From the NCBI RefSeq assembly GCF_000696575.1, contig NZ_JMSQ01000011.1, positions 1-64,000 of the forward strand: 64,000 nt of DNA, read 5' to 3'. Origin of the DNA: Siccibacter colletis (GTDB lineage: Bacteria; Pseudomonadota; Gammaproteobacteria; Enterobacterales; Enterobacteriaceae). The notes under the pieces are model-generated. The model was not told the origin of the DNA. It worked only from the letters and a program-made list of their open reading frames with translations, and did no database searches. Shown here piece after piece: positions 55,503-62,790 of this stretch (position 1 is its first letter; each line of letters starts with the position of its first letter). The translations under genes and the position numbers were made by a program.

Positions 55503-55814
55503 ATGAAAAAACTACCAGATTGGTTATTTATATGGATAGTCAAGGCTTTACTTGGAGAGATATATCCATCAATAAGAGCTATTGCGGTCGAATTCAATGC
55601 GGAGAGGACGTTGATATTAAGATATTATCTTGATCGAGAGGTAGAGGAATCCGATCATGAAAGTATAGATGAAGTGATTGCTAACATACTGGCAAACACA
55701 TCATCTAATGATGAAATAAAAAATGTAGTGGATGAAGTCTTTTTTGACCTAAGATTTTTTAAGGATTTAGAGCCATTGGATGGATTTGTCTATCTAAGAA
55801 AAGAAATTAAATAA
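55503..55814 (+). CDS. cdiI: Candidate CdiI immunity protein for the type-50 toxin
   Basis: Small acidic protein of 103 residues that begins 12 bases after the toxin stop, behind an AAGG ribosome site. It is lysine-rich at the start (MKKLPDWLFIWIVKALLGEI) and acidic later (DREVEESDHESIDEV). Sequence family not recognised. Position directly 3' of a CdiA C-terminus and the AT-rich base use shared with the toxin tail are the grounds for calling it the cognate immunity gene. Confidence 0.7.
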   Translation: MKKLPDWLFIWIVKALLGEIYPSIRAIAVEFNAERTLILRYYLDREVEESDHESIDEVIANILANTSSNDEIKNVVDEVFFDLRFFKDLEPLDGFVYLRKEIK

Positions 55815-55817
55815 ATG

Positions 55818-55847
55818 AATCCCGGCACTCAAACGCCGGGATTTTTT
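55818..55847 (+). terminator. Terminator after immunity gene 1
   Basis: AATCCCGGC / GCCGGGATT 9-bp stem with an 8-base loop and a run of T, directly after the stop codon of the immunity gene. Confidence 0.92.
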
Positions 55848-55920
55848 ATCTGTTAGTTACTATTGAGCCCTTCAGTCGCCAGGCGTATGTGAGCACGGCG
55901 GCGAACAAGCGCGAGTGTGA

Positions 55921-56304
55921 CCGGGTGTTGCTGTCGGGGTCGCGAAAGCGAATGGCCGCGGTAGTCAAGGAAGTGCAATTCCCGTACCTTACCCACAGAA
56001 AGCTAACAATGGGTTTAGCTATCAATCTAATCCTAAACATACACCGGGGACAAAAGATTTTGGTGGCTCCAGAGCAGGTATTGAACCTAAAAATTCATTT
56101 GAATTATTTGAACATTCTATTTCAATATCTGGCGCTAAAAAGAGATTTTCGATGGATAAAGATGGGAATGTTCATCAATTTATGTCGGATGGAACTAACA
56201 CTTATCACTGGGCAGGAAGTACAGCTGATAAACGGAACCCTTTAACTTTAGATAATAAGGTTAAGAGTGAACTGAGAAAACAAGAAGGTTGGAAATTAAA
56301 ATGA
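55921..56304 (+). pseudogene. Orphan toxin C-terminal fragment 2
   Basis: An open frame without a start codon, bounded by a stop at 55918 and ending TGA at 56304. It reads PGVAVGVAKANGRGSQG, then PKHTPGTKDFGG, GIEPKNSFELFEHSI, KKRFSMDKDGNVHQFM and TYHWAGSTADK. The layout (lead with KHTPG, then a compact domain of about 80 residues with a DKDGNVH hairpin) is that of C-terminal toxin domains of CDI/Rhs-type proteins, but I cannot name the family. It overlaps the next gene by 4 bases (ATGA), the tight coupling usual for toxin-immunity pairs. The toxin cannot be delivered from this fragment. Confidence 0.65.
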
Positions 56305-56798
56305 TTATAAGCGAAGATATTTCTGTTATTGGTATTCAGGTTGAGTATCTAAAAGAAATAATTACTCCCCATGGTATTTTTAATATTATAATAGATCAGG
56401 ACTTCATTCTTGGAGATAATGTTTTTGTGGATTTATATTCAGTTATTTCCTTTCTGAAGGAAAGTCTATCTGAGGGTCTGGTTCGGTTAGAACAAGGAAA
56501 AGTCCCGGAAATCGGATCTACACCATTAAGTAAAATAGACTTCTCTGGGGAAACACCTGGTTCTTTGATATACCTTGACTTTGGTGAGTTATCAAACAAG
56601 GGCTTTGTATTCCATTTAGGTTTTAATGGGAAGTATGAAAGGCTAATTTATTCACTGGATAACGAAGAAACGTATCGGGAAAAAATATATCAAAGAGGAA
56701 CTATACGAAATCTGATCGAAGCCATTCCAGATTGTGACAAGTTGAAATCAATACGTCGTAATGAAATGATTTCTTTGACTGATCTTAAAGATATGTAA
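56301..56798 (+). CDS. Candidate immunity protein 2
   Basis: 165-residue acidic protein starting MIISEDISVIGIQVEYL, from the ATG that overlaps the toxin fragment stop. No signal peptide or membrane segment. AT-rich (well below the GC content of the core genes). Family not recognised; assigned as immunity from its place immediately behind an orphan toxin tail. Confidence 0.65.
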   Translation: MIISEDISVIGIQVEYLKEIITPHGIFNIIIDQDFILGDNVFVDLYSVISFLKESLSEGLVRLEQGKVPEIGSTPLSKIDFSGETPGSLIYLDFGELSNKGFVFHLGFNGKYERLIYSLDNEETYREKIYQRGTIRNLIEAIPDCDKLKSIRRNEMISLTDLKDM

Positions 56799-56821
56799 CC
56801 TGATGCTGGCGACGCTGGTAA

Positions 56822-57340
56822 AAACAGGATGTGGCCGACCTGAGCCGCGACGCGCAGAACGCCAACGACAGCATCAGCAAAATCTTCGACAAGGAAAAAG
56901 AGCAGCGCTGCATGGAGCAGGCGCAGCTTATCGGCGAGATTAGCTCGCAGGTCGGGAAGATTGTGTCGACGTACGGTGAGATTGCAGCGACCGAAAGCGC
57001 GAATGAAAAAATGAAAGGCGTGCAGAAGGAGGACAGGGAAAGTGCACGCAAAGCGTGGGAACAGCTCAATCCGAATAAAACGGCGACAGAACAGGACGTC
57101 TCTCAGTATCTCTACGACGGGTTCTATAACAGTCCCCTGGAGAAGAGTGAGATGGGGACGGGCGGGTCGTACCAGCGCGCCATCCAGGCCACCACGGCTA
57201 TCGTTCAGGGGCTGAGCGGCGGCAATATGAATGCGGCACTTGCCGGGGCGGCTGCGCCATATCTTGCTAATTACGAAGGGCAACTGAGGAAACATATCCA
57301 TTCAAGAAACCCAGAAGGTATAACTGTCTCTGATAAATAA
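56822..57340 (+). pseudogene. Orphan CdiA fragment 3 with short exchanged tail
   Basis: Begins right after a stop at 56819 and repeats the 448-bp pretoxin segment of the first remnant (VADLSRDAQNAND ... AAAPYLAN), then leaves homology and ends with a new 23-residue tail (YEGQLRKHIHSRNPEG...). A GTG at 56831 is the first possible start, without a clear ribosome site. The tail is the last piece of a different toxin; most of that toxin domain and any VENN motif are missing. It is read as the debris of a CDI recombination event. Confidence 0.75.
56825..57272 (+). repeat. 448-bp direct repeat, copy 2
   Basis: Second copy of the pretoxin segment at a constant offset of 2852 bases from copy 1. Homology starts at CAGGATGTGGCC and stops at the codons for LAN, where the two toxin tails diverge. 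The two copies could recombine and delete the Ntox50 tail and the first two immunity genes. Confidence 0.92.
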
Positions 57341-57350
57341 AAGGTTATAA

Positions 57351-57812
57351 ATGAAGACAATCATTTACGGAAAGGAATTGTTAGCAGTTATTGAAAGCCT
57401 GGGAGAGCTTGAGTGGATGCGTTTTCGTAATCGCTATCCTGAAGTCCAAATCAAAGGCGAACTGAAAAGGCAAGAGGACAGATCATTTTATTTTCCCTAT
57501 ACAAGCTTTCGTTTTCAAAATGAATGTGCCGATATCGTTAATAATCTTCAACAGGCGCTTGCATGCTATTCAGGTGCAGTGGAATGGATTTTAATTAGTC
57601 AAAAAAGAGAATTTGGAAATGGAGTCAATCGTTGCGTTTTGCCGAAGCATGTACAGGACATGAAAATAAAAGCGCGTGAATTTGATATCCATATCGATGA
57701 TTACATGGCAAGATTTGAGCCAGCGTTCAGTCCGAAAGCTTTCGAAGATTTAGTGAAACTATCTAAACATGTAAAGAGTTTTTTTGAGGGGCCAGGCTTT
57801 GTTTTTGATTAA
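57351..57812 (+). CDS. Candidate immunity protein 3
   Basis: 153-residue protein (MKTIIYGKELLAVIESLGEL...) starting 10 bases after the third fragment, with AAGG 7 bases upstream. It has a soluble alpha/beta look, no signal peptide, and mixed charge. AT-rich like the other candidates. Not recognised as a named family; immunity role inferred from order alone. Confidence 0.6.
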   Translation: MKTIIYGKELLAVIESLGELEWMRFRNRYPEVQIKGELKRQEDRSFYFPYTSFRFQNECADIVNNLQQALACYSGAVEWILISQKREFGNGVNRCVLPKHVQDMKIKAREFDIHIDDYMARFEPAFSPKAFEDLVKLSKHVKSFFEGPGFVFD

Positions 57813-58153
57813 TACTGTGACAGTAATCAACAAGCTAAGTTGAGGAATACTATTCCATAACGAGTGTGGATGATTAAATTACGTGATATTTGTTGCATTT
57901 TCTAATTGTAACATAATGAATTATAATAATTTTCAAGAGTGGTTGTTATTATTTTTATATTTTTTATGTTAGTGTGTTTTTGAGGGGCTAATGTCATTTA
58001 GCAATAAATGAGGTTAACGAGATTTTCTCATGGTGTGTTAATCTATTAAACAGATTGGTCTGTAATTTATGGCTATACTAAACACTGCATATACCAAATA
58101 ACTGATAATTAAATAAGTACGTAGATAATATATAATTACCTAAAACCCAAAAT
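57813..58153. other. AT-rich gap after the CDI remnants
   Basis: 341 very AT-rich bases without an open frame of note. It may mark the right edge of the imported CDI segment. No tRNA, att-like direct repeat or transposase remnant was found. Confidence 0.6.
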
Positions 58154-58175
58154 AAAAACCGGGCCTCAACCCGGT
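58154..58175 (-). terminator. Terminator of the 99-residue gene
   Basis: ACCGGG / CCCGGT stem with a 6-base loop; on the minus strand it is followed by TTTTTAT. It lies 20 bases beyond the stop of the gene at 58195-58494. Confidence 0.88.
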
Positions 58176-58194
58176 ATCACTGTCTTATTTCACA

Positions 58195-58494
58195 TCAATC
58201 AGCAAAATTATCCCGCCAGTGTTTTTCACTGCGCTCGCGCGCTTCGGCGGGGAGGTCGCGCAGTTCCGGCAGGCCATCGCTGGAGCCGTAATCCATCGTG
58301 CTGCTCGCTTCGTCCTGCTCATCCTTTGCCGCAAAGGTCAGGGTTTCATCGATCTTTTCCCAGTCGCCGCCGCTGTGCTGGTAAATCAGCGCATAGGTCG
58401 GAGTTTTCTCGTCGTCGCCATAAACTTCATATTTATGCGTGGGAGCATCGTTCGGGCCGAACTGCAGCGTGTCGATAAGTGTGGAATCAGCCAT
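58195..58494 (-). CDS. Small acidic protein, unrecognised
   Basis: 99 residues, strongly acidic (MADSTLIDTLQFGPNDAP..., ending EKHWRDNFAD), no membrane segment or signal peptide. Looks like a compact soluble protein with a charged helical C-terminus (LPAEARERSEKHWR). It has an AGGAG ribosome site and its own terminator, and its GC content matches the core genes, so it is probably real and native. Function not known. Confidence 0.75.
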   Translation of the reverse strand: MADSTLIDTLQFGPNDAPTHKYEVYGDDEKTPTYALIYQHSGGDWEKIDETLTFAAKDEQDEASSTMDYGSSDGLPELRDLPAEARERSEKHWRDNFAD

Positions 58495-58634
58495 CGTTTT
58501 CTCCTCTGTCAGTAAGCTTTAAGCGTAGTCTATCCTCAGCCTGGCAGCGCTCGCGCAGCCCCTTCAACGCCTCCAGCCCCTCAACTGTCCAGCATTAAAG
58601 CGTGATGTAAATCTCACTTTGCATCTGATTTTAT

Positions 58635-58657
58635 AAGGTGTATTTTAAATGCATCTT
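58635..58657 (+). promoter_or_regulatory. NsrR-type operator upstream of yeaR-like genes
   Basis: An 11-1-11 inverted repeat: left half AAGGTGTATTT, centre T, right half AAATGCATCTT. The right half is a perfect match to the NsrR consensus and the left differs at two positions. It lies 90 bases before the first yeaR-like gene; E. coli yeaR-yoaG is repressed by NsrR, the nitric-oxide-sensing repressor. Confidence 0.8.
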
Positions 58658-58746
58658 ATTTGCGCTTTACCTGACCCTTTCGTGCCTCGCCGGTTGGCTG
58701 GCGGCACAGAACTTAAGCTTTTGGGCTTACAGCATGAGGTAAGATT

Positions 58747-59103
58747 ATGAATACGATTATCCCTTCGCATTACGTTCACACCCGCGCCACCGCCTTCTTC
58801 GATAAATCCAGCGTGCCTGCTGCGCTGCTCAGCCACCACAACACCAAAGCCGGGGTCTATGGCCGTCTCTCCGTCATGCGCGGGGCGGTGAAATACTTTG
58901 GTTTTCCGGACGCGGAAAGCACCACGCCGGATCTGGAGCTGGTGATCGAGGCCGGTAGTTTTGGCATCAGCCCGCCGCAGAAATGGCACCGCATCGAACT
59001 TCTTACCGACGATACCTTTTTCAATATTGATTTCTTTGCCGAGCCGGACGCCCAACTGAATGGCAAAGGCTTTGGTCAGGTGGTCAACACCAGTAAGGCG
59101 TAG
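58747..59103 (+). CDS. YeaR-like DUF1971 protein, copy 1
   Basis: 118-residue cupin-like protein of the DUF1971 (TehB N-terminal/YeaR) family. Visible family features: HYVHTRATAFFDKSSVPAALL, YGRLSVMRGAVKYFGFPD, IEAGSFGISPPQKWHRIELLTDDTFFNIDFF. E. coli YeaR (119 residues) is induced by nitrate and nitric oxide but its reaction is unknown. It is the first of three genes (two bases before copy 2) behind the NsrR-type site. Confidence 0.9.
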   Translation: MNTIIPSHYVHTRATAFFDKSSVPAALLSHHNTKAGVYGRLSVMRGAVKYFGFPDAESTTPDLELVIEAGSFGISPPQKWHRIELLTDDTFFNIDFFAEPDAQLNGKGFGQVVNTSKA

Positions 59104-59105
59104 CG

Positions 59106-59438
59106 ATGAACAGGATCGAAATTCCCACCCATTATGTTCACGTTCGCAGCACGCCGTTCTGGAGCCTGCAAACCGCGCCGCCCGGCATCTGGCAGCGTCA
59201 TCTCGATGCCGGCACGCGCCAGGGCGTCTTGCCGCGTCTGTCGGTAATGCGCGGCGCGATACGCTACTGCCGCTATGCGGACCAGCACAGCCCCGAGGTG
59301 GTGGAAAGCTTCGTGATTAACGCGGGTCAGTTCGGCGTGTTCCCGGCGGAGGAGTGGCATCTGATCGAGGCGCTGTCTGACGATGTCATCTTCAGCGTTG
59401 ATTTTTATGTTGATCCACAGATCCTTCTTGAGGAGTGA
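59106..59438 (+). CDS. yeaR: YeaR-like DUF1971 protein, copy 2
   Basis: 110-residue DUF1971 protein and the closer of the two to E. coli YeaR (IPTHYVHVRSTPFWSLQTAPPGIWQRHLDAGTR, PRLSVMRGAIRYCRYADQHS, FPAEEWHLIEALSDDVIFSVDFYV). It starts two bases after copy 1. The conserved histidine of the cupin face is present (EEWHLIEA). Tandem duplication followed by divergence is the simplest origin of the pair. Confidence 0.9.
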   Translation: MNRIEIPTHYVHVRSTPFWSLQTAPPGIWQRHLDAGTRQGVLPRLSVMRGAIRYCRYADQHSPEVVESFVINAGQFGVFPAEEWHLIEALSDDVIFSVDFYVDPQILLEE

Positions 59439-59446
59439 AACAGGCG

Positions 59447-59782
59447 ATGGACGTTGCAACTGAAAACAAAGGCTACACGCTGGGACTGAAAAACCGTGAA
59501 ACCGGGCAGGACGCCAGCAAGGTGTATATGAAACCGATGGCGCTGTATGTGCCTGCCGTGGCCGCCGCCGCGGTCGCTACCCTGGCCCGGACGCTGGGCG
59601 AGGCGCGGGGCAGCGTGGTGCTAACGGTGACCAATAACAATAACGGCGTGTCGGTGGATAAGGATTTTGCCACCCTTGAAGACGCGGCAGACGAGACCAA
59701 CGCGGCAGATGCCGTGAAAGCGCTTATCAATATCGTGCGCGGCTACGATGACGACGATGAGCATAACGTCTGTGGCTGGTAG
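59447..59782 (+). CDS. YoaG-like protein with duplicated domain
   Basis: 111 residues from the ATG at 59447; a GTG at 59435 that overlaps the previous stop would add four residues. E. coli YoaG has 60 residues and ends EHDVCGW; here the C-terminal half (LTVTNNNNGVSVDKDF...DDDDEHNVCGW) matches it, and the N-terminal half ([38 protein letters not shown]) repeats the same pattern in diverged form. YoaG is a homodimer in structural studies, so a fused pseudo-dimer is plausible. Last gene of the NsrR-controlled unit. Confidence 0.8.
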   Translation: MDVATENKGYTLGLKNRETGQDASKVYMKPMALYVPAVAAAAVATLARTLGEARGSVVLTVTNNNNGVSVDKDFATLEDAADETNAADAVKALINIVRGYDDDDEHNVCGW

Positions 59783-59786
59783 CGTG

Positions 59787-59855
59787 CCGCGTCGAGCTGA
59801 ATGGCATCAAACCCCAGTCGCGCTGCTATACGGGCGTGGTGCAGCGCCTGAAATA
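59787..59855 (-). pseudogene. Possible short remnant of an old-yellow-enzyme-family gene
   Basis: On the minus strand these bases read ALHHARIAARLGFDAIQL, and about 30 of 33 bases match the segment 63399-63432 of the OYE-family gene at the right end (AARLGFDVIQLHAA). Too short to be more than a scar. Confidence 0.3.
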
Positions 59856-59939
59856 ACCGCATTACTCTGAAACGCTCAAATATTATGCGCCATCACTGTC
59901 GTCGGGTAGTATGATTCCGGTAAAGATTACAGGGAGTTA

Positions 59940-61267
59940 GTGACAGAGGCAGAGGCAGCCAGAAAGGATGATATAGCCAGTGGGCATGGATGTTTCCCGG
60001 ATACCGCGATAACCGAAGGTAGCCCAAATGTGTTTATTAACGGCCAGCCTGCCGCCAGAGTCGGTGATGCCGTCGCGCCACACGGTGCACCTGCGGTAAT
60101 GGCTGTGGCATGCATGCCCGCGTCATCGCAGAAGGTGCATCATCGGTATTTATCAACGGGAAGCCCGCGGTCGCCGTTGGTCATGGTATTAACTGCGGCG
60201 GTGTAGTTATCTCTGGCAGCAGTAATGTCTTCATCGACAGCGGGGAAAATAGCGCTTCTGATGATGCTTCATGCCCATCCTGGATGCATGCGTCTGATAA
60301 GGACGCTGTTCAGCATCCTTCCCCCGATGCGGCACCTTCCGGATTCAGTGATGGGGTGCCGGCGGCAGGTCAGCAGGCACAAGCCTCGCGGCCGGAGCCC
60401 ATGCCTCTTCCCGCACTGATTTACCAGACCCTACGCCAGATGGATGACGATAAAGCCAAAGACATGCATCACGGCGATCTGGATGCGCTGACCCTGCGTA
60501 ATAAACTGAATCTCGATGTGGATACGGTATCTGCAAGAGTAAATGCCCGTACGCTAAGGCTGCTGAATCAACCCAATCCTTACATGATGTCGTCGCCGTA
60601 TGCTATCGCGGCAATACCAGACACTATGCCAGTGGTTAGCCGCGAGGAGGCCGCCGCTCTCATGTTTGATGAATTCCGGGAACTGGCGAAGCTGTTCTCT
60701 TTTCATGGCGAATATCAGCACATCATTACAGAGATGATTACGCATATGCAGGGCAACAGCGGCACGCCCTACAGCAGCCCATTACTGGACCAGGCGCTGA
60801 GAGAGCAGATCATGAGTGACCGTTCAGAACAAAGCTCTTTATTGAAAATAAAAAGCGCACTGAAGGCTGCAATCAATTACGAATATGGGCTCATTCCTCT
60901 CAATGAGAAGGACGATTTATTCGATGAAAAGGGTAACCTCAAGGAAGTTAATGCAGCTGTACTCCCTAAGTTTGACCGTCTGATAGACCGTACCAACGGA
61001 TTAGTGATCGCCGTTCATGATATGTGGGCAGCGCATATCACACTGGAATCACTGGAGGTGACGGGCGATAGCTTCCGGGCGAAAGTGCACTACCGTATTC
61101 AGGATCACTTTGGCCTCGATGATGACGATGTGCTCAATCCTGTTTATCGAGAATTTCGTATATTCCGGCTGTGGTTCGTGCTCCAGCGCTGGAAAGAATA
61201 TGGCTACAGGCCTTTTATTACTGAGATAAATACCACCGTTGAAATCAGCGGAGGGCGGGGTGAATAA
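59940..61267 (+). pseudogene. PAAR-DUF3289 protein with a frameshift
   Basis: PAAR proteins sharpen the type VI secretion spike and carry effector domains. The first frame (GTG 59940) encodes SGHGCFPDTAITEGSPNVFINGQPAARVGDAVAPHG. The continuation is in the +2 frame from about 60090: TCGNGCGMHARVIAEGASSVFINGKPAVAVGHGINCGG. One base missing near 60086 (GGTGCACC where GGTTGCACC would restore PHGCTCGNGCG) explains the break. The C-terminal ~270 residues match the DUF3289 family (MITHMQGNSGTPYSSPLLDQAL, LPKFDRLIDRTNGL, VHDMWAAHITLESLEVTGDS). If the downstream part is translated alone it starts at the ATG of 60110. No other type VI genes are in the window. Confidence 0.8.
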
Positions 61268-61652
61268 ACGACTGATAGCGGGTGTTATTGCGGCTGCATC
61301 CTGCGGCTACCTGCTCTGGCAGTATTTTACGCCAGTTGAAATTGTGGCTGTCCATGAGGGTAATACGATACTGGTCAGGAATTTTCCGTATCTGAAAAGC
61401 CGGCAGATAGCCTGGTGGCAAGCCAATAAAGACATGATTCAGGCGCAATACGGTATACCGGATAAACGCGAAGATGATTATTACAGCGTGGTCATTATGG
61501 ACTTTGGTGAGGGGTATCGTATCGACAGAGGAACGGATGAAGATTCGGATCTGCTGTGCTTTGATGACATGCCCGTTGATGCCAGATGTATCGAAAAGAA
61601 AATTCATCTCTGGATTAGATTTAGTAAAAATACAGGGATGCTTTATCGATAA
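61260..61652 (+). CDS. DUF943 family membrane-anchored protein
   Basis: 130 residues from the GTG at 61260, overlapping the end of the DUF3289 gene by 8 bases behind a GGAGGGCGG ribosome site. N-terminal membrane anchor (LIAGVIAAASCGYLLWQYF), then PVEIVAVHEGNTILVRNFPYLK, WWQANKDMI, VVIMDFGEGYRID, LLCFDDM and CIEKKIHLWI, the pattern I associate with DUF943. DUF943 genes are often found next to DUF3289/PAAR genes, so an immunity or accessory role for the candidate effector is inferred. Confidence 0.8.
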   Translation: MNKRLIAGVIAAASCGYLLWQYFTPVEIVAVHEGNTILVRNFPYLKSRQIAWWQANKDMIQAQYGIPDKREDDYYSVVIMDFGEGYRIDRGTDEDSDLLCFDDMPVDARCIEKKIHLWIRFSKNTGMLYR

Positions 61653-61739
61653 AGATGTGCCGTTTAAAAAAGCATCTTCCTGAATCCTTTTCACGCAGAA
61701 TCCCTTGCCCTGTAAACATGACTACGCAGCCAACAAAGC

Positions 61740-61820
61740 CCCAGGATGTAAGCGTAGCGCACCCACCTTTGAAAACGCAGCAGTAGCGGATGCACAGCCT
61801 TACCCGCCCTGGAAGGCGAG
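61740..61820. repeat. Degenerate REP-like element
   Basis: Contains GTAAGCGTAGCGCACCCACC and, after about 40 bases, CCTTACCCGCCCTGGAAGG, matching the arms of the REP-like family at 16294-16390 and 34271-34490. It sits between convergent genes. Confidence 0.6.
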
Positions 61821-61852
61821 AAACACGGCGTAACCGGCCCCGCCCGGCCCAA

Positions 61853-61883
61853 TAAAAAAACGGAGCACAGCGCTCCGTTTTTT
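61853..61883. terminator. Bidirectional terminator
   Basis: A-run, CGGAGC-ACAGC-GCTCCG stem, T-run. It serves the minus-strand nitroreductase gene (36 bases beyond its stop) and could also stop plus-strand transcripts from the DUF943 gene. Confidence 0.9.
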
Positions 61884-61918
61884 GTGGTTAGTCAGCACAG
61901 GCCGCGGGGTGGCGGTGC

Positions 61919-62659
61919 TTATTTATCGACGCCAAAGCCCTGCTTGAGGATCGCGGGCAGTACATCAGGGAAATAGACGTGCTGATAGTAGCCGCTCACG
62001 CTGGCGCTCCAGGTGTCGCCGTCGGTACGGCCAATGGCCTGCCAGTGGTCGAGCATCTGCTGGTTATAGCGGGTGATTTTCTCTTCCAGACCGGCGGTTT
62101 TGTAGGTCTCATCGTGGCGGAAGGTGTCGAGCGGCAGACGCGGTTTATGATGCGAAGGCTGATCGACATGACCAATCACCACGCCGGCGACCGGGAAGGT
62201 ATGTTCCGGCAGTTCGAGCAGGCTGGTCAGCGCCTGCGGATGCAGACGGATACCGCCAATTGGCACAATACCCAGCCCTTCAGAGCGGGCAGCGGCCATC
62301 ACCGAGCCCAGCGCGATGCCGATATCGGTGGCACCCGCAACGATACTTTCAATACTCTCGTGAGCCACCTGCTGGTTACCGATAAGCTTCATCCCGACCT
62401 CGGTTTTATACATATCGAGTACGAAGGTGACGAATACCGGCGCTTTCGCAATCCACGGCTGGCCGCCGGCGATGCGGGAGATCTCGGCGCGCTTTTGCGC
62501 GTCGCGGGTGACGACAACCGACACCTGCTGAGAGTGCACTGAGGTAGGCGCGTGGTAAGCCGTGCTCAGAATACGTTCAAGCGTGGCGTCATCAATGGCT
62601 TTATCGGTAAAGCTGCGCTCGCTTTTGTGGTCGTTAAACAGATCAATAATGGCGTTCAT
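61919..62659 (-). CDS. NfsA/FRP-type flavin nitroreductase
   Basis: 246-residue FMN oxidoreductase of the NfsA/Frp family: HKSERSFTDKAIDD at the start, APTSVHSQQVSVVVTRD (FMN contact), IVAGATDIGIALGSVMAAARSEGLGIVPIGGIR in the centre, and the basic RLPLDTFRHDETY near the C-terminus. It probably reduces quinones or nitro compounds with NADPH; the natural substrate is unknown. E. coli NfsA is similar in length (240) but sits in a different neighbourhood, so no symbol is given. AGGAGACGTC precedes the ATG. Confidence 0.85.
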   Translation of the reverse strand: MNAIIDLFNDHKSERSFTDKAIDDATLERILSTAYHAPTSVHSQQVSVVVTRDAQKRAEISRIAGGQPWIAKAPVFVTFVLDMYKTEVGMKLIGNQQVAHESIESIVAGATDIGIALGSVMAAARSEGLGIVPIGGIRLHPQALTSLLELPEHTFPVAGVVIGHVDQPSHHKPRLPLDTFRHDETYKTAGLEEKITRYNQQMLDHWQAIGRTDGDTWSASVSGYYQHVYFPDVLPAILKQGFGVDK

Positions 62660-62790
62660 GACGTCTCCTTATAAGTCGAAAAAGCCTACCAGCCCCGCGC
62701 ACATCTTTATTTATCACTCTATGCGCTATGCCGTTGGGCGGCACGGGTTGCCGGCGCAAAAGCCGCCGGGAAAACGTCGAAGGGGGAGGC

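Noticed and set aside
55889-56245. 118-codon frame overlapping orphan toxin fragment 2
   Set aside because: The other frame has toxin-like sequence, ends in an ATGA overlap with the next gene and is more coherent. This frame loses protein character after 55980.
57813-58194. Integration site or tRNA at the edge of the CDI segment
   Set aside because: No tRNA-like fold, integrase or flanking direct repeat could be found around this AT-rich gap.
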